A DNA stretch of 64,000 nucleotides from an uncultured Chitinophagaceae bacterium. GTDB taxonomy: Bacteria > Bacteroidota > Bacteroidia > Chitinophagales > Chitinophagaceae. The stretch is taken from NCBI GenBank assembly GCA_936908745.1, contig CAKZFX010000004.1, forward strand, positions 1 through 64,000, written 5' to 3'. The first letter of the stretch is position 1. Every line of letters begins with the position of its first letter. The notes beneath the pieces were generated by a model. That model had not been told where the DNA came from, did no database searches, and worked only from the letters and a program-made list of their open reading frames with translations. A program made the translations under genes and the position numbers. Positions 53,001-59,588 of the stretch are shown piece after piece.

Positions 53001-54384
53001 TCCCAACCCTGGCACTTACACAGTACGGTTGATAGCTACAAGCCCCGGAGGCTGCACTGATACCGCTTACAAAAATATTATTGTGTATGATACCGCAGGC
53101 TATGCGTTGAATTATCCTGCTATCGGCGGTTGTAAACCATTGGCAGCTACTTTCAATGCCGCTGTAGCCGGGCCGGTTAATAATTATATCTGGGATTTTG
53201 GCGATGGCACTTCGGTAACAACCACCACTGCCAATGTAAATCATACTTACACTACGTTTGGCAATTTTCTGCCCAAGCTGATATTGGAAGATCCTGCCGG
53301 TTGTTATATCCCGATTGAAGGCCTGGACACTTTGCGTATCATCGGCGCCAATGCAAAGTTTGGATTAGATACCAATTTCTTTTGTGATCGTGGTCTTGTT
53401 ACTTTTTCTGATTCTACCACTTCCAACGATCCTATAATTAATTACAACTGGAATTTTGGCGATGGCGGCACTGCCACTGCACAAAATCCTTCGCATCAAT
53501 ACACGGCTCCCGGTTTGTATAATGTATATCTCGCTATTGAAACACAAAGCGGTTGCCGTGATACAGCACGCATTAACCCGGCGGTGAAAATTGTTCAAAG
53601 CCCTATTGTCAATATAGGAGGTGACACGGAAGTTTGTCTCAACAACCGGTTATTACATTCAGGCGTGTTTGTGATTCCTGATACATCAGTGGTCACATGG
53701 TCGTGGATATTCCCGAATGGAAACAGTTCGTCACAACAAAACCCCATAGCGCAAACGTACACAACAGCGGGTACGTTTACCGTCACAGCGATTGCTATGA
53801 ACAGCAGCGGTTGTACCGATACCACTGATCAAACGATTATTGTGCACCCGTTGCCAACCGTCACCATGCCGGGTACGATGACTATACAAAGCGGCTTCCC
53901 GACATTGATCCCTGCCACCTACTCGCCCAATGTGGTTAGTTGGCTTTGGACACCGGCTGCAGGATTGAGTTGCACCACTTGCCCGACACCGGAAGCCGGA
54001 CCCAAGTTTAATACCGATTACAGGGTAACGTTTACTGATAATAACGGATGCACCAACCGGCAGATCATACAGGTGATTGTACTTTGTAAAGATGCCAACC
54101 TGTTTATACCAAATACCTTTTCTCCTAACGGTGATGGAAACAATGATATTTTCTATCCAAGAGGAAGAGGATTGTTTAGTGTAAAAACCCTGCGCATTTT
54201 TAATCGCTGGGGCGAAGTTGTATTTGAGAAAAGAAATTTCCAGCCCAATGATGCATCGGCAGGCTGGGACGGAACATTCAGGGGAAAGAAACCACAGCCG
54301 GATGTATATGTTTACCAGGCTGAAGTTTTTTGTGATAACGGTGAAACCATCACGCTTAACGGTAATATCTCTTTAATCCTTTAG
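50008..54384 (+). CDS. Giant PKD-repeat surface protein with gliding-type C-terminal domain
   Basis: The 1458-residue secreted protein has about 15 PKD-like repeats of about 85-90 residues. Each carries a W-x-F-G-D-G type core, such as WQWDFGDGNTS, YEWDFGDGNTS and YIWDFGDGTSV; the fifteenth is the degenerate WSWIFPNGNSS. A C-terminal CHU_C/gliding-motility domain closes it (FIPNTFSPNGDGNNDIFYP, FNRWGEVVFE, DVYVYQAEVFCDNGE), the type B sorting signal for type IX secretion. The start is uncertain: TTG at 50008 gives a normal signal peptide (RKICLCMSLFFALLTTAVYG), while the first ATG (50053) leaves no basic N-region. It lies 2 nt ahead of a PorP/SprF gene, its likely partner. It is probably an adhesin or glycan-binding surface fibre. 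Confidence 0.9.
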   Translation: MRNIGHHTLRKICLCMSLFFALLTTAVYGQVPVANFTSNITSGCSPIVVNFQDQSTGSPTAWSWDFGNGNTSSLQNPTATYFNPGTYTVRLTATNARGSNTLTRTSYITVHEPPTVSFTGDVLSGCYPLRVQFSDMSTPGAGNTNVSWNWDFGNGQTSSLQNPLAIYTATGVYSVTLRVTNDKGCSRTFSRANYITVTDGVNVSFTHTQATVCSAPANITFTNTSTGPGTLSYLWLFGDGNTSAAPNPTHTYTASGTYTPALVVMSSGGCVDTLYSPNPVVVGGFTTSFNGPAAVCINEAATFTNTSVPVPVSSIWNFGDGNTANTVNSTHTYTTAGTYTIWLYNTYSSCIDSISQVITVNPRPVADFTAPVTVRCEQPLTVNFQDISTGSATGWQWDFGDGNTSTQQNPSHTYTANGSYTVTLIATNGFGCTDTVTKVDFIQIRRPQISIPALPARGCIPYTLSPVAVINSLDGIIAYEWDFGDGNTSTQQNPTNTYVAQGTYTVRLIVTSASGCRDTLLLPGAVRVGSKPSADFSAAPIPQCAFQPVNFTDLTTSTPPVDEWLWDFGDGGSSTQQNPTHLYAVPGMFDVMLIATNNGCPDTIVRTNYVEILPPVSRFAFAANCSRRTEFQFTDQSLQPLTWAWDFGDGSPIDNSQNPVHNFPALGTYNVTLTVTNGACSHSLTQVVYVVDPNPDFAADVTTACKEATINFTISNLNFSNIVAYYWDYGDGTTANTGSTGINHTYTTSGTYTVMLVTTDLNGCLDTATRTNYIRINGPTALFTATNVAGCTGLVTTFNDASTNDGVNPIRSWQWNFGDGTIQTFTTPPFTHAYTTPGTYNVQLIVTDAAGCRDSLTLQSLVTATDPVPGFNASNVETCPGSTITFNNTTTAVNFTSSWDFGDGGISTNTSPTYSYANTGVYTVQLAIEDQYGCRDTLTRQLYIRVDNPVAGFTVSDSASSCTPLEVQFTNTSTYATSYAWDFGSGGTSTLTNPVHFYPNPGTYTVRLIATSPGGCTDTAYKNIIVYDTAGYALNYPAIGGCKPLAATFNAAVAGPVNNYIWDFGDGTSVTTTTANVNHTYTTFGNFLPKLILEDPAGCYIPIEGLDTLRIIGANAKFGLDTNFFCDRGLVTFSDSTTSNDPIINYNWNFGDGGTATAQNPSHQYTAPGLYNVYLAIETQSGCRDTARINPAVKIVQSPIVNIGGDTEVCLNNRLLHSGVFVIPDTSVVTWSWIFPNGNSSSQQNPIAQTYTTAGTFTVTAIAMNSSGCTDTTDQTIIVHPLPTVTMPGTMTIQSGFPTLIPATYSPNVVSWLWTPAAGLSCTTCPTPEAGPKFNTDYRVTFTDNNGCTNRQIIQVIVLCKDANLFIPNTFSPNGDGNNDIFYPRGRGLFSVKTLRIFNRWGEVVFEKRNFQPNDASAGWDGTFRGKKPQPDVYVYQAEVFCDNGETITLNGNISLIL

Positions 54385-54386
54385 CT

Positions 54387-55400
54387 ATGCAGCCAATGAA
54401 ATTTTTATACGGAATTATATTGTGTTTGATGAGTGCGTCTGTGCAGGCACAGGATATTCATTTCTCACAGTTCTTCCAGGCGCCTTTGTTGCGCAATCCA
54501 TCACTGGCAGGTATCTATACAGGCGATATACGTGTGCAGGCGGTTTACCGTGATCAATGGAACAGTGTCACCAATGCGTACCGCACCGGCTCATTGGATG
54601 CGGAGTATAAAATGCCGGTGGGCAAAGCGGATGATTTCTTAACCGTGGGTTTACAAATGTTATATGACCGTGCGGGTTCTATCGGGTGGACATCATCGCA
54701 TTTATTACCTGCATTGAATTATCATAAAGCACTCAGTGCCGACCGCAACCGTTATTTATCATTAGGTTTTATGGGTGGCGTGGTGCAACGACGTTTTGAC
54801 CCTTCCAAGATCACTACCAACACACAGTATGATGGCGGCGGCATTGGTGAAACCTTTCAACGCTCTTCTTATACTTACCTGGATGGAAGTGTGGGCATGA
54901 GTTATAATTCAAGCCTGAATGATGACCCGGAGAATAATTTTTTTATCGGCGCTGCTTATCATCATTTCAACCGTCCTAATTATTCTTTTTACCGCAACCC
55001 GGATATTGAACTGTATCCCAAACTTGTTTTTTCCGGTGGTATCAAGTTTGCCGTTTCTGAATATTCGTATGTAACGGTGTTAGCCGATCATTCAACACAA
55101 GGTGGTTTTACCGAAACAGTGGCCGGTGGTATGTATGGTTTAAAACTCGGGCCTGATCCTGACAAACCGGATTATGTTATTCATGGCGGCGCTTTTCTTC
55201 GCTGGAACGATGCAATCATTCCTGTTATCAAACTGGATTATGCACCGTTTGCGGTATCACTGAGTTATGATGTCAATATTTCCAAGCTAAAGCCTTCGAG
55301 TTATGGGCGTGGCGGAATGGAATTATCAGTTTCTTATATCGGGTTATTGGACAGGTTGTCGAGATCGAGTATGAATTCGTTTTTGTGTCCGAGGTTTTAA
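54387..55400 (+). CDS. PorP/SprF family type IX secretion partner protein
   Basis: The 337-residue outer-membrane protein has a signal peptide (SASVQAQ) and the conserved PorP/SprF opening DIHFSQFFQAPLLRNPSLAG, then VQAVYRDQW. Beta-strand repeats run to the end (FAVSLSYDVNISKLKP, GGMELSVSYIG). Proteins of this family are encoded beside large type B CTD proteins and help them be secreted and attached to the surface, as SprF does for SprB in Flavobacterium johnsoniae. The gap to the adhesin gene is 2 nt, giving a two-gene operon. Confidence 0.92.
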   Translation: MQPMKFLYGIILCLMSASVQAQDIHFSQFFQAPLLRNPSLAGIYTGDIRVQAVYRDQWNSVTNAYRTGSLDAEYKMPVGKADDFLTVGLQMLYDRAGSIGWTSSHLLPALNYHKALSADRNRYLSLGFMGGVVQRRFDPSKITTNTQYDGGGIGETFQRSSYTYLDGSVGMSYNSSLNDDPENNFFIGAAYHHFNRPNYSFYRNPDIELYPKLVFSGGIKFAVSEYSYVTVLADHSTQGGFTETVAGGMYGLKLGPDPDKPDYVIHGGAFLRWNDAIIPVIKLDYAPFAVSLSYDVNISKLKPSSYGRGGMELSVSYIGLLDRLSRSSMNSFLCPRF

Positions 55401-55404
55401 ATAC

Positions 55405-55476
55405 AGGCCACAGAGAGCCACTGAGATTATGAGATACACAGAGAAACCTCAGCGATTCTCTGTTCCTCTGTGGCCT
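55405..55476. repeat. Dispersed hairpin repeat, AGGCCACAGAG family
   Basis: Exact 11-bp terminal complements AGGCCACAGAG (55405-55415) and CTCTGTGGCCT (55466-55476) with the inner AGCCACTGAG word. It starts 4 nt after the PorP/SprF stop codon and may double as its terminator. Confidence 0.78.
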
Positions 55477-55548
55477 GAATAAATGATTATCTTTCGCTTT
55501 CACCGAACAAAAAACAGTTTTTACAAGTTATACTTCTAAACAAATTTT

Positions 55549-56019
55549 ATGGCAATTGAAGTTGGACAAAAAGCCCCTGATTTTACGTTGTTTAATACCG
55601 AAAAACAACCCGTGACACTTTCTGAGCAACAAGGCAAGAATGTGTTGCTCCTGTTTTTCCCGTTAGCTTTCACCAGCGTTTGCACCAAAGAGTTGTGTGC
55701 GATCCGTGACAATATGAGTTTATATAATAATGCCAATGCGGAAGTGTTTGGTATCTCCGTTGACTCTTTGTTTACGCTGGCCAAATTCAAAGAAGAACAG
55801 CATTACAATTTCCCCCTGCTGAGCGATTTCAATAAAGAAGTGTCCAAAGCCTATGGCTCTTTGTATGAAAAATTCGGGTTTGAGATGCTGGGCGTGTCCA
55901 AACGATCGGCTTTCCTGGTGGATAAGGAAGGGACCGTTCAATATGCCGAAGTGCTTGAAAATGCCGGCGATGTACCGGATTTTGCCGCTATTGAGGCAAA
56001 ACTGGCTGAATTGGCATAA
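55549..56019 (+). CDS. AhpC/TSA-family peroxiredoxin
   Basis: The 156-residue thiol peroxidase has its peroxidatic C45 in PLAFTSVCTKE, with C50 five residues on (KELCAI). The PxxxT/SxxC motif and the conserved arginine pattern are present. The pattern FPLAFTSVC is nearest to AhpE/1-Cys-type enzymes, and C50 could act as a near resolving cysteine. There is no signal peptide, so it is cytoplasmic. It would reduce hydrogen peroxide and organic peroxides with thioredoxin or mycothiol-like partners. It is monocistronic. Confidence 0.9.
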   Translation: MAIEVGQKAPDFTLFNTEKQPVTLSEQQGKNVLLLFFPLAFTSVCTKELCAIRDNMSLYNNANAEVFGISVDSLFTLAKFKEEQHYNFPLLSDFNKEVSKAYGSLYEKFGFEMLGVSKRSAFLVDKEGTVQYAEVLENAGDVPDFAAIEAKLAELA

Positions 56020-56138
56020 AAAATAGTTAAAATACGTGGTAATAATCCTTATAAGTCAATGATTTATAAGGATTATGCTTTTTTATGGCAAATAGGTTGC
56101 ATAAGTAAGAAAAAGGAACTATTATTGAAAAATAAAAG

Positions 56139-56146
56139 TAAATTTG
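56139..56146 (+). promoter_or_regulatory. Possible -7 box (TAAATTTG) close to a TTG start
   Basis: Exact TAnnTTTG match ending 5 nt before the TTG at 56152. If used, the transcript would begin at or next to the start codon. No -33 TTG at standard spacing is present, so the call is weak. Confidence 0.3.
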
Positions 56147-56151
56147 TTTCG

Positions 56152-56493
56152 TTGAAGCGAATTCTACCCATACTATCCTTTATTCTTTTGACAGCCATCT
56201 CTTCACAGGCACAGACCGCAAGGGTTTCGCCTCCTATTGAGACCGCTGACAAAGTAAAGTTGTATCCCAACCCGGCCACAACGTATATTACGTTTGACCT
56301 GCAGGGTATGCAACAGAAAGGTATGTCTATCCAGATCTACCACATGCTCGGCAAAAGAATGTATGAGGCGCAGAATGTAAGCGAAAAAACAACCGTTAAC
56401 CTCGGTGATTACAACCGTGGTGTTTATATCTATCATCTTAAGGATAACAACGGTAAGCTGATCGAATCAGGCAAATTCCAGGTTTCTAAGTAA
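56152..56493 (+). CDS. Small type IX secretion cargo with type A sorting domain
   Basis: With a TTG start at 56152 the product is 113 residues and begins with a clean signal peptide, KRILPILSFILLTAISSQAQ. The rest is almost only a Por-secretion C-terminal domain: VKLYPNPATTYITFDLQG, IQIYHMLGKRMYEAQN, DYNRGVYIYHLKDNNGKLI and the end GKFQVSK. An in-frame ATG at 56059 exists, but it adds 31 residues with no signal-peptide character before the hydrophobic core. Almost no cargo domain is left, so the protein is a free sorting domain or a surface peptide. Confidence 0.72.
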   Translation: MKRILPILSFILLTAISSQAQTARVSPPIETADKVKLYPNPATTYITFDLQGMQQKGMSIQIYHMLGKRMYEAQNVSEKTTVNLGDYNRGVYIYHLKDNNGKLIESGKFQVSK

Positions 56494-56510
56494 TCTTTCC
56501 CGCAACTGTT

Positions 56511-57683
56511 TTATTGCACCTGTATAATTAAGAATTTCAGGTATTGTGTGTTTTCTAAATTCCAGAGAATAGGATGATCTGCTGCCTGCACCTGGAAAAC
56601 AACCTGCCGTATTTTTCTTCTGGCATCTTTGGCCGCCATGTCGATGATTTGCAGGAAAAGCTCAGGATTCACCAAATTCGTACAGGAGGAAGTAACGAGG
56701 AAGCCACCGGGTTTCACCAGCTTCATTCCACGCAAATTGATTTCTTTGTAACCTGTGATCGCTTTCTGAATGGTTTCACGGCTCTTGGTAAAAGCAGGCG
56801 GGTCCAGCATTACCACATCATACTGCCTGCCTTCTTTGCCCCATTGTTTCAATACGTCAAAGGCATTGGCTGTTTCAAAATGACATATTTTGTCTAACCC
56901 GTTCAATGCGGCGTTGCGGTTGGCTTGCTGCACAGCATTTTCCGAAATGTCTAATCCTAAAACAGATTTTGCGCCATAGTGCGCCGCATGAATTTCAAAC
57001 GTACCGGTATAGGTAAAGGCGCCTAATACGTCTGCATCTTTTACAATATGCTGAATGGCGCGGCGGTTATCCTGCTGGTCTAAGAAATAACCTGTTTTTT
57101 GCCCGTTTTCAATATCAACATGAAACCGGAGCCCATTTTCATTGATAATAATCTTGGTATCAAAAGGCGCTGATAAAAATCCTTTTTGCTGTGGCAATCC
57201 TTCGAGTTCCCTTACGGGCACATCGTTGCGTTCGTAAATGCCTTTAGGGTTGAATATGGTTTCAATCGCTTTTACAATCGCCGGCTTCCATTTATCGATA
57301 CCTAAGGCCAGTGTTTGAATAACAAAGTAGTCATTGAACTTGTCCACGATCAATTGTGGCAATTGGTCCGCTTCCCCAAATACAAGACGGCAATTTTCCG
57401 TGTAACCAATCTTTTGCCGGTAGTTCCAGCATTCCTGTATGCGGTTGAAAAAGAACTGTTCATTGATTTCGTCCAGTTTGTTCCTTGTCAGCAGGCGCAC
57501 CAGTATCTGCGATTTGGGGTTGATATAGCCCTTGCCCACGAATTTTTTATCATGGGTAAACACTTCCACCGTGTCGCCGGCGTTTACGTCTTCTTCCACC
57601 TTATCCACTTCGTTGGCGAAAATCCAAGGGTGGCCATTGACCACCCGGGGAGATATCTTTCTTTTCAGGATTACTTTGCTCAT
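56511..57683 (-). CDS. RlmI-like class I SAM-dependent rRNA methyltransferase
   Basis: The 390-residue protein has an N-terminal PUA domain (VILKRKISPRVVNGHPWIFA to GKGYINPKSQILVRLLT), a linker domain, and a Rossmann methyltransferase domain with the family motif GQKTGYFLDQQDNR. The SAM loop lies in DVLGAFTYTGTFEIHAAHYG, and the others are DPPAFTKSR and TSSCTNLVN. This is the COG1092 group that includes RlmI (23S rRNA m5C1962). The exact target is not proven. The ATG at 57683 is used; an in-frame extension to 57806 would run through the grpE promoter. Confidence 0.88.
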   Translation of the reverse strand: MSKVILKRKISPRVVNGHPWIFANEVDKVEEDVNAGDTVEVFTHDKKFVGKGYINPKSQILVRLLTRNKLDEINEQFFFNRIQECWNYRQKIGYTENCRLVFGEADQLPQLIVDKFNDYFVIQTLALGIDKWKPAIVKAIETIFNPKGIYERNDVPVRELEGLPQQKGFLSAPFDTKIIINENGLRFHVDIENGQKTGYFLDQQDNRRAIQHIVKDADVLGAFTYTGTFEIHAAHYGAKSVLGLDISENAVQQANRNAALNGLDKICHFETANAFDVLKQWGKEGRQYDVVMLDPPAFTKSRETIQKAITGYKEINLRGMKLVKPGGFLVTSSCTNLVNPELFLQIIDMAAKDARRKIRQVVFQVQAADHPILWNLENTQYLKFLIIQVQ

Positions 57684-57773
57684 AAAGGGCTGCAAGTTAT
57701 ACCAATTATGAGGAATGCGGCTGTCTTTGGCAAAAACGGCTGCCAATCCGGTCATTTTGTCCTCTATCCTGCC

Positions 57774-57803
57774 TTGGCAGTATTCTTGACAAACGTACCT
57801 TTG
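57774..57803 (+). promoter_or_regulatory. Promoter of grpE-dnaJ (TTG-N19-TACCTTTG)
   Basis: TTG at 57774-57776, 19 nt spacing, and TACCTTTG at 57796-57803 match the Bacteroidota vegetative consensus (TTG / TAnnTTTG) well. The -7 box ends 17 nt before the grpE ATG. No CIRCE element is seen. Confidence 0.65.
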
Positions 57804-57820
57804 CAAACAATTTATACAAA

Positions 57821-58378
57821 ATGGCAGAAAACGAAATGAACGAACAGGCAGAAAACGGTGCTTTTGGGATCAACGCCGACGAGAACCTCAGCGGCACTAC
57901 ACACCTGAACGAACCCGTGGGTGAGGATTCAGAGCTGGAAAAAGTAAAAGCCGAACTGAACGATACGAAAGACAGGCTGCTGCGTATGGTAGCCGAGTTT
58001 GATAATTTCAAACGCCGTAGTGCCAAAGAAAGAATTGAGCTGATCCAGACAGCAGGCAAAGACGTAATCACTGAGTTGCTGGATGTATTGGATGACAGCG
58101 ACCGTGCACAAAAACAAATGGAAACAAGTGCTGATGTGGATGCGATCAAACAGGGTGTATTGCTGGTGTTTAATAAACTGCGCAATACGTTACAGGCAAG
58201 AGGTGTAAAACCGATGGATGCCACTAACCAGGAGTTTAACGCCGACCTGCACGAAGCGATCACCGAGATCCCTGCACCTACGGAAGAGTTGAAAGGAAAA
58301 GTGGTGGACGAAGTGATTAAAGGTTATTACCTGAACGATAAAATAATCCGCCACGCTAAAGTTGTTGTTGGGAAATAA
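57821..58378 (+). CDS. grpE: Nucleotide exchange factor GrpE
   Basis: The 185-residue cochaperone releases ADP from DnaK. It has an acidic N-terminal arm (about residues 1-45), a long helix (ELEKVKAELNDTKDRLLRMV), the conserved AEFDNFKRRSAKE stretch, and a C-terminal beta domain ending with YYLNDKIIRHAKVVVGK. The size is normal. It is 8 nt ahead of dnaJ in a two-gene heat-shock operon. dnaK is not in the window. Confidence 0.95.
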   Translation: MAENEMNEQAENGAFGINADENLSGTTHLNEPVGEDSELEKVKAELNDTKDRLLRMVAEFDNFKRRSAKERIELIQTAGKDVITELLDVLDDSDRAQKQMETSADVDAIKQGVLLVFNKLRNTLQARGVKPMDATNQEFNADLHEAITEIPAPTEELKGKVVDEVIKGYYLNDKIIRHAKVVVGK

Positions 58379-58386
58379 TACGAACC

Positions 58387-59550
58387 ATGTCAAAAAGAGA
58401 TTTTTACGAAATATTAGGTGTCAGCAAATCTGCTACAGCGGATGAGATCAAGAAAGCGTACCGCAAAGTGGCGATGCAGTTTCACCCTGACCGCAATCCT
58501 GGTGACAAGGCAGCCGAAGAAAAATTCAAGGAAGCAGCCGAGGCTTACGAAGTATTAAGTGATGCTGATAAAAAAGCGCAGTATGATCGTTATGGCCATG
58601 CAGGCGTTAGCGGCAATGCAAGAGGCGGCTTCAGCGGTGGTGGTATGAACATGGAAGATATTTTCAGCCAGTTTGGAGACATTTTCGGTGAAGATATTTT
58701 CGGCAACTTTTTCGGTGGGCAGCAAAGAGGCGGACGGGGCGGTCAACGCAGCCGTGGCGTAAGAGGAAGCAACCTGCGCATCAAATTAAAACTGACGTAC
58801 GAAGAAATAGCCAAGGGCGTTACAAAAAACATCAAGGTTAAAAAATATGTTGTTTGTTCTACCTGCAGCGGCAGTGGTGCAAAAGATAAAGGCAGCGTAC
58901 AAAATTGCGGAACCTGCGGCGGCAGCGGGCAGGTAAGAAAAGTACAGAATACTTTCCTGGGCCAGATGCAAACAGTGACCACTTGCCCGACTTGTAATGG
59001 TGAAGGAACAACGATCACTGCCAAATGCGGCGCTTGTAAAGGTGAAGGAAGACAGTATGCAGAAGAAACCGTAAGCATTGATATACCTGCAGGCGTACAG
59101 GAAGGAATGCAGCTCAGCATCACCGGCAAAGGCAATGCAGGCGAAAGAGGCGGCATGGCGGGTGATCTTATTATTTTAATTGAAGAAGAAGCACATAAAG
59201 AATTGCAGCGTGACGGGTTAAATGTTGCGTATGATCTGTACCTGACATTCACCGATGCCGTATTTGGCACACAGGTGGAAGTGCCAACCATTGATGGCCG
59301 TGCAAAGATCAAAATACCGGCAGGCACACAGAGCGGAAAAATATTCCGGTTAAAAGGCAAAGGTTTCCCGGCAGTGAACGCTTATGAAAAAGGCGATCAA
59401 CTGATCCATGTAAATGTATGGACACCGCAAACTGTTTCAGCCGAAGAAAAAGCGATGCTGGAAAAAATGAGCCAGTCGCAGAATTTCAAACCGCATCCTG
59501 ATAAAACAGAGAAAGGTTTTTTTGATAAGATAAGAGAGATGTTTTCGTAA
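58387..59550 (+). CDS. dnaJ: Molecular chaperone DnaJ
   Basis: The 387-residue J-protein has a J-domain with HPD at 33-35 (FHPDRNPGD) and a G/F-rich segment (about residues 75-115). Four CxxCxGxG zinc motifs follow (CSTCSGSG, CGTCGGSG, CPTCNGEG, CGACKGEG), then two substrate-binding domains (VSIDIPAGVQEGMQLSITGK and RAKIKIPAGTQSGKIFRLK). It is a complete type I DnaJ that delivers unfolded proteins to DnaK and triggers its ATPase. It ends at a strong terminator that lies inside the end of the convergent gene. Confidence 0.97.
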   Translation: MSKRDFYEILGVSKSATADEIKKAYRKVAMQFHPDRNPGDKAAEEKFKEAAEAYEVLSDADKKAQYDRYGHAGVSGNARGGFSGGGMNMEDIFSQFGDIFGEDIFGNFFGGQQRGGRGGQRSRGVRGSNLRIKLKLTYEEIAKGVTKNIKVKKYVVCSTCSGSGAKDKGSVQNCGTCGGSGQVRKVQNTFLGQMQTVTTCPTCNGEGTTITAKCGACKGEGRQYAEETVSIDIPAGVQEGMQLSITGKGNAGERGGMAGDLIILIEEEAHKELQRDGLNVAYDLYLTFTDAVFGTQVEVPTIDGRAKIKIPAGTQSGKIFRLKGKGFPAVNAYEKGDQLIHVNVWTPQTVSAEEKAMLEKMSQSQNFKPHPDKTEKGFFDKIREMFS

Positions 59551-59557
59551 GATATGC

Positions 59558-59588
59558 AAGGCGGGTTAATCATTCCCGCCTTTTTTCT
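59558..59588 (+). terminator. dnaJ terminator embedded in the convergent gene's last codons
   Basis: Stem AAGGCGGG (59558-59565) / CCCGCCTT (59575-59582) with a T-run, 7 nt after the dnaJ stop. The loop and right arm are the stop codon and final Gly-Gly-Asn-Asp codons of the leftward von Willebrand gene. Confidence 0.8.

Noticed and set aside
50008..53900. Repeated DNA words in the PKD gene as a non-coding repeat array
   Set aside because: They are explained by the repeated WDFGDGN protein motif within a single continuous reading frame.
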